Shown here one piece after another: positions 6,267-14,674 of a stretch of DNA of 64,000 nucleotides. The position numbers and the translations under genes were made by a program. The stretch is taken from contig NZ_JAYEEQ010000019.1 of the NCBI RefSeq assembly GCF_034651555.1, positions 1 through 64,000 of the forward strand, in the 5' to 3' direction. The notes beneath the pieces are model-generated. The model ran no database searches. It saw only the letters and a program-made list of their open reading frames with translations, and was not told the DNA's origin. This DNA is from Aurantibrevibacter litoralis. Lineage in GTDB: Bacteria; Bacteroidota; Bacteroidia; Flavobacteriales; Flavobacteriaceae. Position 1 is the first letter of the stretch. The number at the start of each line of letters is the position of its first letter.

Positions 6267-9089
6267 ATGAAACTCAAAAATCTTTTATTCTTACTTTTTA
6301 TAGTACTTCTACAACAGGCTTTTTCTCAGAAGGGAATTGTTACAGGAACCATTAATGACGGTGAGTTCAATGATGTTTTGCCGTTTGCGAATGTAATTAT
6401 TAAAGGCACCACAGTAGGCACCACATCAGATTTCGATGGAAAATATCAGTTGGAAGCGGAGCCCGGCATCTATACCCTTGTATTTTCCTATCTGGGATAT
6501 CAAACCAAAGAAATCGCAGAAGTCGCCATTAGCGCAACCAAGGATCTTATTGTTGACGTTACTCTTGAACCCGCTTCTAATGCATTAGACGAAGTGGTTG
6601 TAACCACCACGGTTTCTAAAAACACTGAAGCATCGGTGCTGCAACTCCAAAAAGCATCTGTAAAACTTATGGATGGCCTCTCGCTACAAAGTATAAAAAG
6701 ATCGGGAGCGGCAGATATTGCATCCGCAGTAAAATCGGTGCCCGGAGTATCGGTGCAAGGCGGAAAATACGTGTACGTAAGAGGTTTGGGCGATCGGTAT
6801 ACCAAGACCACACTCAATGGCATGGACGTACCCGGCCTGGATCCGGATAGAAACACCTTACAATTGGATCTTTTCCCGACGTCTATTTTAGATAACATCC
6901 AAGTGGTGAAATCCTTCACGGCGGAATCTTCTGCGGATTTTACAGGTGGTTTTGTAGATATTGTAACCAAAGATATTCCGACACGTGCGCAATTTGAAAT
7001 CACGGTAGGTTTAGGGTACAACTCCTCCATGCACTTTAACAATGATTATTTAACTTCCCAAACCAGCGGTACCGATTTTCTCGGTTTCGACGATGGTAAA
7101 AGAGACTTGCCCATAAACCGTCTCCAAAATATTCCGCCTCCTTCTGCCAATAGTCCAGTACTTACGCTACTGACCCAAACCTTAGATCCACAAATGGCTG
7201 TGGAAAAGGAAAAAAGTTTTATGGATTTTAATATTGGTTTCACCGCAGGCAACCAATACGATTTAGGAGGCTCCAAAAAATTGGGGGTTCAGGCGGCAGT
7301 GAGTTATCGGAACACAACAGATTTTTTCGAAAATGCCCAAAACAATTTCTGGTTTAAAAATAGGGCAGACAGTGGTATTTTTGAATTAGAACCGGATCGC
7401 CTTCAAAGTGGCAATATTGGCATTAACAATGTACTTATCAGTGCCTTGGGCGGTTTGGCGCTTAAAACGGAAAGATCAAAATATCGCCTTAATGTGCTGC
7501 ACATACAAAATGGCGAATCTAAAAATGCTTTTTTTGACGTGGCTTCCGTTCTTTTTGATGAAGTGCGCGGTGTTCGCGATAATATTGAATATACAGAACG
7601 ATCTATTTCCAATGCATTGCTCACCGGGTTGCATACCAGCAAGGACAACCGATGGTCCTTAGAATGGAAATTGTCGCCAACGCTATCCATTATCAACGAT
7701 AAAGATGTACGGTTTACTTCTTTTGAAATTAGCGATACCGGCGATTTCTTAATAAGACCCAGCAGTTTTGGCCCACCAACCCGTATTTGGCGCGATTTAG
7801 AGGAAATAAACCTCTCCGGAAAAGTTGATTTTACCAACAAACATAGTTTATTCGGAAAAGACGCAAAAGTGCTTTTTGGCGGTGGCTATACCTACAAAGA
7901 CAGAGAATTTGGCATTGATCAATTTTTCTTAACTTTAAGGGGACAAGCAACCACGCCCATTGGAGGCAATGCAGACAATCTGTTGCTGCCCGAAAATATT
8001 TGGACGCCGCAAACAGATAGAGGTACTTTTGTTACCGGTAATTTTGAACCTACGAATTCCTTTGATTCTAACTCTACCTTAACGGCCGCCTATGTTTCCG
8101 AGGAGTTTCAAATAAGTAATCGTTTAAAAAGTATTCTTGGGGTACGCTTCGAAAAATTTGACCTTACCTATACCGGTCAAAACAATTTGGGGGACGTCGT
8201 TTTTGATGACGAAAAGATCATTGATGTTACCGATTTGTTTCCTTCGGCCAACCTTATTTACGATTTTAACGAAGCCGGCAACACCAAAATAAGAGGCTCT
8301 TATTCCCGAACCACAGCCAGACCTTCCTTTAAAGAAGCTTCCATAGCCGAAATTTTTGATCCTTTAACCGGACGCATTTTTATAGGAAATGTAGAATTAG
8401 ATCCTACATACATCAATAACTTTGACCTTAGATTTGAAAAATACGGTACTGAAGGTTCGTTTTTTGCCGTAAGTGCCTTTTACAAAGATTTTAGCGATCC
8501 TATAGAGCTTGTGGCTTTTGAACAAGCGCCAAATAATTTTCAACCCCGAAACGTGTCATCTGCTTCTGTCATTGGCGCCGAAATAGAAATACGGCAAAAC
8601 CTGGGAATTCTCGCTCCGGGACTTAAAAACTTTGATATAAATGCCAACTACTCTATCATAGATTCTTCGGTTGACATGAGCGATACGGAATTTAACTCCA
8701 GACAATTAGCGGTACGCGATGGTGAAACTATTAAAGACACCAGAGTGCTGCAGGGCCAATCGCCCTACTTGATTAATGTAGGGATAAATTACAAGGGAGA
8801 CGCCAATGGATGGCAAGGCTCATTGAGCTATAACGTGCAGGGCGAAACTTTAGAAATTGTAGGAATACGTGGGGTTCCGGATGTATTTACACAGCCCTTT
8901 CACAACCTAAACCTAAATTTTGCCAAAGAATTTGGTAAAGACCGAAATTCAAAAGTATCACTTCGATTTTCCAATTTACTAAATGATAAAATTGAAAGTG
9001 TATACCAATCTTTTAGAGCCACAGACCAGATCTATTCCTTAAGAGATCCCGGGCAAGCTATATCATTAGGCTACAGTTATCAATTTTAA
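6267..9089 (+). CDS. TonB-dependent outer-membrane receptor with CarboxypepD_reg-like domain
   Basis: This 940-residue protein has a signal peptide (to about residue 20, ending in AFSQ), a CarboxypepD_reg-like beta-sandwich (about 22-110, with LPFANVIIKGTTVGTTSD and YQTKE), a plug domain (about 115-240, with SVPGVSVQGG and VRGLGDRYTKTTLNGM) and a C-terminal 22-strand barrel ending in the aromatic SLGYSYQF. It is shorter than SusC proteins and no SusD gene follows, so it is not a typical glycan importer. Its nearest partner is the beta-helix lipoprotein upstream, and the TAACATT sites and PhoB-like regulator suggest a phosphate-linked substrate. The receptor call is firm; the substrate is a guess. 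Confidence 0.88.
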   Translation: MKLKNLLFLLFIVLLQQAFSQKGIVTGTINDGEFNDVLPFANVIIKGTTVGTTSDFDGKYQLEAEPGIYTLVFSYLGYQTKEIAEVAISATKDLIVDVTLEPASNALDEVVVTTTVSKNTEASVLQLQKASVKLMDGLSLQSIKRSGAADIASAVKSVPGVSVQGGKYVYVRGLGDRYTKTTLNGMDVPGLDPDRNTLQLDLFPTSILDNIQVVKSFTAESSADFTGGFVDIVTKDIPTRAQFEITVGLGYNSSMHFNNDYLTSQTSGTDFLGFDDGKRDLPINRLQNIPPPSANSPVLTLLTQTLDPQMAVEKEKSFMDFNIGFTAGNQYDLGGSKKLGVQAAVSYRNTTDFFENAQNNFWFKNRADSGIFELEPDRLQSGNIGINNVLISALGGLALKTERSKYRLNVLHIQNGESKNAFFDVASVLFDEVRGVRDNIEYTERSISNALLTGLHTSKDNRWSLEWKLSPTLSIINDKDVRFTSFEISDTGDFLIRPSSFGPPTRIWRDLEEINLSGKVDFTNKHSLFGKDAKVLFGGGYTYKDREFGIDQFFLTLRGQATTPIGGNADNLLLPENIWTPQTDRGTFVTGNFEPTNSFDSNSTLTAAYVSEEFQISNRLKSILGVRFEKFDLTYTGQNNLGDVVFDDEKIIDVTDLFPSANLIYDFNEAGNTKIRGSYSRTTARPSFKEASIAEIFDPLTGRIFIGNVELDPTYINNFDLRFEKYGTEGSFFAVSAFYKDFSDPIELVAFEQAPNNFQPRNVSSASVIGAEIEIRQNLGILAPGLKNFDINANYSIIDSSVDMSDTEFNSRQLAVRDGETIKDTRVLQGQSPYLINVGINYKGDANGWQGSLSYNVQGETLEIVGIRGVPDVFTQPFHNLNLNFAKEFGKDRNSKVSLRFSNLLNDKIESVYQSFRATDQIYSLRDPGQAISLGYSYQF

Positions 9090-9114
9090 CATCACCCCTA
9101 TAATTTGTAAAATT

Positions 9115-9140
9115 AAAACCCCACTCTGGTGGGGTTTTTT
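9115..9140 (+). terminator. intrinsic terminator of the TonB-dependent receptor gene
   Basis: AAAACCCC pairs with GGGGTTTT around an eight-base loop and continues into a T run, 26 bases after the receptor stop codon. This is a textbook rho-independent terminator. Confidence 0.85.
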
Positions 9141-9203
9141 GTGCATTTCATCGAAAACTTCCTACAATTCTAAAACGCCCCTTTTAACAGTCCCAAAAAT
9201 GAT

Positions 9204-9211
9204 TACTTTTG
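9204..9211 (+). promoter_or_regulatory. -7 promoter box of the first mini T9SS protein gene
   Basis: TACTTTTG matches TAnnTTTG perfectly, 16 bases before the ATG at 9228. Confidence 0.45.
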
Positions 9212-9227
9212 CAGTATATAAGGCTAC

Positions 9228-9533
9228 ATGAAAAAACTTTACTTCGTATTCTTATTTTTTACTTCTGCTCTGGTTTTTGCACAACAGCAACATACCGGCG
9301 ATATTGATGGGCTCAAAATTTATCCCAATCCTGTTACCAATGGTAAGGTATTTATAAGTACTCCTTTAAATGCTCCCAAGAAAATCCTCATTTTAGATGT
9401 ACTCGGCACCCAAGTTTTAGAAACTACACTATTAGGTACCGAATTAAATCTATACACATTAGAACCCGGAATTTATGTGATTAGGGTATTTGAAAAAGAT
9501 AAAATGGCGACCCGAAAATTGATCGTAAAATAG
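9228..9533 (+). CDS. miniature T9SS type A sorting-domain protein
   Basis: The product is only 101 residues: a signal peptide (to about residue 19, VFAQ), a linker of roughly ten residues and a complete Por secretion C-terminal domain (KIYPNPV, then ILDVLGTQV, then LEPGIYVIRV and RKLIVK). The sorting domain normally guides large cargo through the type IX system and is then removed, but here almost no cargo is left. A paralogue follows at 9691. It may be a remnant of a larger gene, a small secreted peptide source, or a competitor for the sortase; none of these can be decided from sequence. Confidence 0.8.
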   Translation: MKKLYFVFLFFTSALVFAQQQHTGDIDGLKIYPNPVTNGKVFISTPLNAPKKILILDVLGTQVLETTLLGTELNLYTLEPGIYVIRVFEKDKMATRKLIVK

Positions 9534-9690
9534 ATTCTATCTGCTGCTCCGAACATTTTTTTCTAAAATAACATCGACGAAATACACCCCACTTTAGATT
9601 CACCTACAAAAAAAGTTGTTTCACAACATTTACTTTCTACACCTGGTTTAAGTTCTTAGTTTTACGGTGTTGATCCCAAATCGATACCCA

Positions 9691-10014
9691 ATGAAATTAA
9701 TCTACTTTGCCTTGTTGCTCATCGGTACTTATGCTGCTTCGGCACAAGAAATTGCCGATGCCGGTACTACAACATCTACAACCAACTTTAGTTTTAAACT
9801 ATACCCCAATCCGGTGTACGACCCCGTAGTCTACATTACTACCCCTAAAAATGACCCAAAGGACATTATTGTGTATGATGTTTTTGGCGAAATTGTGCTT
9901 ACGGATAGAATCTTTACCAACGCCCTTAACATTTCCAAACTGGTTCCCGGAGTTTATGTGATTCAGGTGACCGAAAACAGTACATCCACGACCCGAAAGT
10001 TAGTGGTTAAATAA
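9691..10014 (+). CDS. second miniature T9SS type A sorting-domain protein
   Basis: This 107-residue paralogue of the preceding gene has a signal peptide (MKLIYFALLLIGTYAASAQ), a short Thr-rich linker (about 17 residues) and a Por sorting domain (KLYPNPV, IVYDVFGEIV, LVPGVYVIQV, RKLVVK). A GTG eight codons upstream keeps the frame open, but the ATG at 9691 starts a clean signal peptide and is preferred. The two genes align over their whole sorting domain, which suggests tandem duplication. Confidence 0.78.
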   Translation: MKLIYFALLLIGTYAASAQEIADAGTTTSTTNFSFKLYPNPVYDPVVYITTPKNDPKDIIVYDVFGEIVLTDRIFTNALNISKLVPGVYVIQVTENSTSTTRKLVVK

Positions 10015-10070
10015 GCCAACAGCTCTTCTACTTCCAAACATTAAAAACCTCTGGAAAATTTAATTTTGGT

Positions 10071-10078
10071 TACTTTTG
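10071..10078 (+). promoter_or_regulatory. -7 promoter box of the LuxE-like gene
   Basis: TACTTTTG matches TAnnTTTG perfectly and ends six bases before the ATG at 10085, again leaving almost no leader. Confidence 0.45.
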
Positions 10079-10084
10079 TTCGTC

Positions 10085-11062
10085 ATGGATACGGACCTAC
10101 TATTTCAAATCTCCACTACCGAGAAATTTACCGAAAAGGCATTGAAAACTTTCCGTTTTCAGTTTGAAAATAACCCTATTTATAATACTTTTTGTAATCA
10201 TTTAGATCGAAATCCGCGCAACGTACATTCCCTTCAGCAAATACCCTATCTCCCTGTTGAATTTTTTAAATCGCACAAGGTTGTATGCGGGGATTTTGTT
10301 CCTGAAATTATATTTACCAGCAGTGGTACTACAGGAGCACAGACCAGTAAACATGAGGTTCATCGTCTGGCACTTTACAAAAAGAGTTTTGAATTGGGTT
10401 TTCACCATTTTTACGGCCCAACTTCGGACTATTGTATTTTGGCTCTTTTACCTTCGTATTTGGAACGTGAGGGCTCTAGCCTTATTTATATGGTATCGCA
10501 GCTTATCACATCCTCTAAACACCCCAAAAGCGGATTTTATTTGAACGATTTGAATGCCCTAAAAGACACTTTACTTCAGTTGGAAGCAACCCAAACCAAA
10601 ACGCTACTCATCGGGGTGTCTTTTGCCTTGTTGGATTTGGCCGAACAATATCCCGTCGCACTTAAAAATACCATCGTTATGGAAACCGGTGGCATGAAAG
10701 GTCGCCGCAAGGAACTCATTAGGGAAGCATTGCATCACCCTCTTAAAAAAGCATTTGGGGTTCCCCGGATTCATTCCGAGTATGGCATGACCGAGCTTTT
10801 ATCGCAAGCCTATTCCAAAGGAAATGGTATTTTTTATACCCCTCCGTGGATGAACGTTTTTATTAGAGACACAGAAGATCCGCTTTCTTTTATTGCGGAA
10901 GGCAAAACAGGCGGCCTAAACATCATCGATCTGGCCAACTACTACTCCTGCTCCTTTATCGCTACCCAAGATTTAGGAAAACTGCACCCCGATGGTTCCT
11001 TTGAAGTGCTGGGCCGTTTTGATCATTCGGATATTCGCGGTTGCAATTTGATGGTTCTTTAA
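10085..11062 (+). CDS. LuxE/PaaK-family acyl-protein synthetase-like enzyme
   Basis: This roughly 325-residue protein carries the ATP/AMP-binding motif FTSSGTTGAQTSKH of the adenylate-forming LuxE branch, an MTELLSQAY stretch matching the downstream adenylation core, and a C-terminal DLGKLHPDGSFEVLGRFDHS hinge-like motif. LuxE-type enzymes activate carboxylic acids as acyl-adenylates and pass them to a thiol. In Flavobacteriaceae these stand-alone proteins lack the luxCD partners and no luciferase genes are present here, so bioluminescence is not implied. A TTG three codons upstream is possible, but the ATG is preferred. Substrate unknown. Confidence 0.72.
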   Translation: MDTDLLFQISTTEKFTEKALKTFRFQFENNPIYNTFCNHLDRNPRNVHSLQQIPYLPVEFFKSHKVVCGDFVPEIIFTSSGTTGAQTSKHEVHRLALYKKSFELGFHHFYGPTSDYCILALLPSYLEREGSSLIYMVSQLITSSKHPKSGFYLNDLNALKDTLLQLEATQTKTLLIGVSFALLDLAEQYPVALKNTIVMETGGMKGRRKELIREALHHPLKKAFGVPRIHSEYGMTELLSQAYSKGNGIFYTPPWMNVFIRDTEDPLSFIAEGKTGGLNIIDLANYYSCSFIATQDLGKLHPDGSFEVLGRFDHSDIRGCNLMVL

Positions 11063-11125
11063 GGATACTTTAAGGTTTCCTTTCGTCAGGTTTACCGGCA
11101 TTCTCGACTATCAAAAAAAACATTT

Positions 11126-11566
11126 ATGAAGACCGTATCCGTAATTGCCTGCTTCTTAATTTTTTCCCTGTCGTACGCACAAAAAACCGATATCTATGTA
11201 AAAGGCGGGTATGCCGTAAGTGGGTATGATGTGGTAGCTTACTTTAGCCATGAGGTAAGAAAAGGCGACAAAAATTTTAATGTACCTTATGACGGTGCGG
11301 TGTTTTTATTTGCTACCGAGGCCAATGCCGCGCTTTTTAAAGCAAATCCGAAAAAATATGCCCCGCAATATGGAGGTCATTGTTCGTATGCCATGGCTAT
11401 TAAGGGCGAAAAAGTGAGTAGCAACCCCGAAGTTTATGAAATACGAGACGGGAAACTACATTTATTTCACCGAGCCGAAGGGTTAACCAATTGGAAAAAA
11501 GAAGGCCCCGAAAAACTTAGACCCAAAGCGGATGCAAATTGGGCAAAACTCGTAAAAACTCCTTAA
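11126..11566 (+). CDS. secreted YHS domain-containing protein
   Basis: This 146-residue protein has a signal peptide (to about residue 18, SYAQ) and a YHS-type domain: AVSGYDVVAYF, an F-rich strand (FLFATEANAALFKANPKKY) and YGGHCSYA with a histidine and cysteine that could bind a metal. YHS domains occur in copper- or other metal-handling proteins, and in Bacteroidota this secreted version is commonly a solitary gene. It probably acts in the periplasm. The metal is not known. Confidence 0.82.
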   Translation: MKTVSVIACFLIFSLSYAQKTDIYVKGGYAVSGYDVVAYFSHEVRKGDKNFNVPYDGAVFLFATEANAALFKANPKKYAPQYGGHCSYAMAIKGEKVSSNPEVYEIRDGKLHLFHRAEGLTNWKKEGPEKLRPKADANWAKLVKTP

Positions 11567-11596
11567 AAATCTCGATTTTCTTTTTCATACTGCTCC

Positions 11597-12892
11597 CTAC
11601 GTTACGATAATGACGAAATAGTTTTTTTTGCCTCGTTGTACCAGTACAAACTTATCATTAATGAGATCCGCCGGCGTAATAACATAGTCTTCGCCTACTT
11701 TTTCTTTATTCACGGCAATGGAATTTTGTTTCAGTTCGCGTCGGGCTTCACCGTTAGAGGACAAAAATCCTGTTTTTGCTGCCAATGCACCGATCATATC
11801 TAATCCGTTTTCAATATCTGCTCTAGCAATTTCGGCTTGCGGCACCCCTTCAAAAACATCTAAAAAGGTTTTCTCATTTAATTTTTTTACATCGGCAGCC
11901 GTAGATTTTCCAAAGAGAATTTCACTGGCGCGCATGGCATTTTCTAACTCTTCCTGCGAGTGCACCATAACCGTAATTTCCTCGGCCAAGCACTTTTGCA
12001 AAATTCGCAAATGCGGTGCTTCTTCGTGTGCTTTCGCTAAATCAGCAATCGCTTCCCGGGAAAGAAAGGTAAATATTTTAAGATACTTTTCGGCATCGGC
12101 GTCGGAGGTATTCAACCAATATTGGTAGAATTTGTAGGGCGAAGTACGTTGGGCATCTAACCATATATTGCCTCCTTCGGTCTTCCCAAATTTGGTGCCA
12201 TCTGCTTTGGTAATTAACGGACAGGTCAGGGCATACCCCTTACCATTGCCTATTCTGCGTATTAATTCGGTGCCTGTGGTAATATTACCCCATTGATCGC
12301 TGCCGCCCATTTGCAAGGTGCAGTTATGATTTTGAAAGAGATAGAGAAAATCGTACCCTTGTACCAGCTGATACGTAAATTCGGTAAACGACATTCCTTC
12401 TTTGGCTTCGGCAGAAAGACGCTTTTTTACAGATTCCTTTGCCATCATATAATTTACAGTAATATGTTTGCCCACATCACGTATAAAATCGAGAAAGGAG
12501 AAATTTTTCATCCAGTCATAATTGTTTACCAATACGGCGGCATTGGCAGCTGTACTGTTAAAATCTAAAAAACGAGATAATTGATCCTTAATAGCCTCCT
12601 GGTTATGCCTCAGGGCAGCTTCATCCAACAAATTGCGCTCGGCCGATTTTCCCGACGGGTCGCCTATCATTCCTGTAGCACCACCTACTAAGGCAAATGG
12701 CTTATGACCCGCCAATTGAAAATGGCGCAACATCATTACACTTACCAAATGACCTATATGAAGGGAGTCTGCTGTGGGGTCTATACCTACATAGGCGCAT
12801 TGCATGCCACTTAGCAAGTGTTCTTCTGTTCCGGGCATCGCATCGTGCAACATCCCTCGCCATTTTAATTCTGCAACAAAGTTAGAAGCCAT
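11597..12892 (-). CDS. tyrS: tyrosyl-tRNA synthetase
   Basis: This 431-residue class I synthetase charges tRNA-Tyr. The HIGH motif appears as SLHIGHL near residue 40, the tyrosine-binding QMGGSDQWGN stretch follows, and the KMSKS equivalent is KFGKTEGGN. A C-terminal S4 RNA-binding domain (about 360-431) completes the usual TyrRS-1 length. It is a single-gene unit with its own promoter, divergent from the SDR gene. Confidence 0.95.
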   Translation of the reverse strand: MASNFVAELKWRGMLHDAMPGTEEHLLSGMQCAYVGIDPTADSLHIGHLVSVMMLRHFQLAGHKPFALVGGATGMIGDPSGKSAERNLLDEAALRHNQEAIKDQLSRFLDFNSTAANAAVLVNNYDWMKNFSFLDFIRDVGKHITVNYMMAKESVKKRLSAEAKEGMSFTEFTYQLVQGYDFLYLFQNHNCTLQMGGSDQWGNITTGTELIRRIGNGKGYALTCPLITKADGTKFGKTEGGNIWLDAQRTSPYKFYQYWLNTSDADAEKYLKIFTFLSREAIADLAKAHEEAPHLRILQKCLAEEITVMVHSQEELENAMRASEILFGKSTAADVKKLNEKTFLDVFEGVPQAEIARADIENGLDMIGALAAKTGFLSSNGEARRELKQNSIAVNKEKVGEDYVITPADLINDKFVLVQRGKKNYFVIIVT

Positions 12893-12920
12893 TTGTATCT
12901 ATAAATTTTTATACTGGCTG

Positions 12921-12928
12921 CAAATATA
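12921..12928 (-). promoter_or_regulatory. -7 promoter box of tyrS
   Basis: The minus strand reads TATATTTG, a perfect TAnnTTTG match, 28 bases upstream of the tyrS start codon. Confidence 0.5.
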
Positions 12929-12984
12929 AAGGATTTTAAAGGCTTTGTGCTTTTACAAAAACGAATAAATCCCTTTCAAATTCC

Positions 12985-12992
12985 TAAATTTG
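12985..12992 (+). promoter_or_regulatory. -7 promoter box of the SDR gene
   Basis: TAAATTTG matches TAnnTTTG perfectly and ends four bases before the ATG at 12997, so the message would be leaderless or nearly so. Confidence 0.5.
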
Positions 12993-12996
12993 ACAC

Positions 12997-14025
12997 ATGG
13001 TATTAGTAACTGGAGGTACGGGTTTGGTTGGGGCACATTTATTATTGCGCCTTGTAGCGAATAAAACACCCGTAAAGGCCATTATTAGAACCAACAGCAA
13101 TATAGCTGCAGTAAAAAAAGTGTTTTCGTACTATGCGCCTAATTACGAGCAATTGATCGGGAATATTCAATGGGTCACTGCCGATTTGCTTGATATTGAA
13201 TCGCTTCGAGAAGCATTTGAAAACGTTACGGAAGTCTATCATTGTGCAGCATTAATATCTTTTGATCCTAAGGATGAAGCCAAACTGCAAAAAATTAATG
13301 TTGAAGGTACTGCAAATATTGTAAATCTTTGTTTGGCAAAAAAAATACAAAAACTCTGCTACCTAAGTTCTGTAGCGACCATTGGAAAAAACCCAACTAC
13401 CACGGAAGTGACCGAAGAAACTGAATGGAACGCTGATGGAGCCAATGTATATGCGTTATCTAAATATGCTGCAGAAATGGAGGTTTGGCGGGGCGCGCAG
13501 GAGCATCTCAACGTGGTTATACTAAATCCCGGAATTATCATTGGTCCCGGTTTTTGGCATCGAGGGAGCGGCCTTCTTTTTAAAATTTCCGATTCGGCCA
13601 AGAATTATTTTCCGCCCGGGGGTACAGGTTTTGTAAGTGTTGGCGATGTGGTGCAGCTTATGCTAAAACTCATGCATTCTGAATGCAGCAACGAGCGGTA
13701 CATTGTGGTTGCGGCGCATTGCATCTATGCCGATATCCTACAAAAAATTGCCCACAACTTAGGTAAACCTGCTCCCACAAGAAAGTTGAAATTTTGGGAA
13801 CTAGAATTGCTATGGAGGCTAGATTGGTTTTGGGCGCTATTCAGCAAAAAAGGTAGAAAATTGACCAAGGATACCGTTTATGCCCTAAAAAACCCCACAA
13901 GGTACAGCAATCGAAAAATACAAGCAGCGCTGCCCTTTCAATTTGAATCCGTAGATGAAAGCCTGGCTTTCTGTTGCGGCCTTTACCGTAAGGAACGAGC
14001 TGGAGATAGTAAGGTAAAGAATTAA
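12997..14025 (+). CDS. NAD(P)-dependent epimerase/dehydratase (extended SDR)
   Basis: This 342-residue enzyme has an N-terminal Rossmann fold with VLVTGGTGLVGAHL and the catalytic YxxxK (YALSKYAAE, about residue 150) of extended short-chain dehydrogenases, close to the dihydroflavonol-reductase/3-beta-HSD-like branch. Members reduce or epimerise sugar, lipid or steroid-like substrates with NAD(P)H. The substrate is not evident and no pathway genes flank it. Single-gene unit. Confidence 0.82.
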   Translation: MVLVTGGTGLVGAHLLLRLVANKTPVKAIIRTNSNIAAVKKVFSYYAPNYEQLIGNIQWVTADLLDIESLREAFENVTEVYHCAALISFDPKDEAKLQKINVEGTANIVNLCLAKKIQKLCYLSSVATIGKNPTTTEVTEETEWNADGANVYALSKYAAEMEVWRGAQEHLNVVILNPGIIIGPGFWHRGSGLLFKISDSAKNYFPPGGTGFVSVGDVVQLMLKLMHSECSNERYIVVAAHCIYADILQKIAHNLGKPAPTRKLKFWELELLWRLDWFWALFSKKGRKLTKDTVYALKNPTRYSNRKIQAALPFQFESVDESLAFCCGLYRKERAGDSKVKN

Positions 14026-14412
14026 AAGGTTTATTTATAAGCTGTAGATAAGATACCCACTACATCTGTAACCCTTATTAAAACAGGCAATACACTAGGT
14101 ACGGTAATTCCCTTTCTTATTTCCTAAGTCTTTACAGGCATAAAGTTTTGCAATGCGCCGGCATTAAAAACGCTTAAAGCAAATTACCGACTTTACATGC
14201 AGTACTATCTTTTATATGAAGGCGAAGGAAATGGATGCTAATCAACGAGTGATAAATAATTATCTGGTTATGTGTGTAATGCTTTTCCGTAAAAAAACTT
14301 AGTATTTTCTTGTAAGTTTCGTTTTTTTTTTTTGATTTGTACAGATTCTTGTGATTTTCACGAGAACGGAAAATCTGAACAAATAAATCATTAACTTTAA
14401 AATTGTAAAATC
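14026..14412. other. intergenic region with the control region of the peptide operon
   Basis: The left part (14026-14280) shows no convincing gene or repeat. The right part is very AT-rich, with a run of 12 T at 14322-14333. Two near matches to the -7 consensus (TAAGTTTC at 14313 and TTGATTTG at 14332) are followed by a hairpin at 14342-14377. The change in base composition marks the left edge of the accessory locus. Confidence 0.5.
14342..14377 (+). promoter_or_regulatory. leader hairpin upstream of the double-glycine peptide gene
   Basis: TTCTTGTGA (14346-14354) pairs with TCACGAGAA (14358-14366) around a three-base loop, nine pairs with one G-T, and the flanking CAGA and TCTG (14374-14377) can extend it after an internal bulge. 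No T run follows, so it is not a terminator. It lies 35 bases before the precursor start and may be an operator or an mRNA-stabilising stem. Confidence 0.45.
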
Positions 14413-14601
14413 ATGAGAAATTTAGATTTAACTGAAATGGAGAATCTTGAAGGGGGAGGATGTACTGAAAATGTTGCCTTTTCTATGGTTGGCGGCGCAT
14501 TTCTTGGATTTATTTTTGGTGGGCCAGGTGGAGCAATAATTGGACTGGCAAGGGGCGGAGCGGTAGCAATTGCAAAATGCGTTGTTGATTATGATTGGTA
14601 G
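14413..14601 (+). CDS. double-glycine-leader bacteriocin-like precursor peptide
   Basis: This 62-residue peptide has a 15-residue leader MRNLDLTEMENLEGG that fits the classical double-glycine consensus: Leu at -12, Glu at -8, Met at -7, Leu at -4 and Gly-Gly at -2/-1. Cleavage after Gly15 fits better than after Gly16, and leaves a 47-residue peptide with Cys17 and Cys56 (able to form one disulfide), a single Ser24 and a single Thr18, and a Gly-rich hydrophobic centre (GGAFLGFIFGGPGGAIIG) with GxxxG-like spacing that could insert in a membrane. A C39-peptidase exporter, a thioredoxin-like protein and a glycosyltransferase are in the same locus. Antimicrobial activity is inferred. Confidence 0.85.
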   Translation: MRNLDLTEMENLEGGGCTENVAFSMVGGAFLGFIFGGPGGAIIGLARGGAVAIAKCVVDYDW

Positions 14602-14631
14602 TAGGTAATTAATTTTCAATTAAATTAGAAT

Positions 14632-14671
14632 ATCTTGTGTTTAGTTTAGTCTAAGGACAAGATTTTTTTTT
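14632..14671 (+). terminator. terminator between precursor and the rest of the operon, probably leaky
   Basis: ATCTTGT (14632-14638) pairs with ACAAGAT (14657-14663), an inner TTAG/CTAA stem is stacked on it, and a run of nine T follows. The next gene starts at 14675 with no obvious new promoter in the 73-base gap. This is the usual arrangement for making far more precursor than processing proteins. Confidence 0.75.
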
Positions 14672-14674
14672 AAA

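Noticed and set aside
6079..6270. 63-residue frame following the lipoprotein
   Set aside because: It runs through the terminator hairpin at 6112-6142 and the receptor promoter, so it is not a gene.
10085..11062. Bioluminescence (lux) function
   Set aside because: Only a LuxE-like adenylation domain is present; no luxA, B, C or D genes are nearby.
11561..11590. Possible terminator after the YHS gene (AAAATC/GATTTT)
   Set aside because: The loop would have only two bases, too tight for a stable hairpin.
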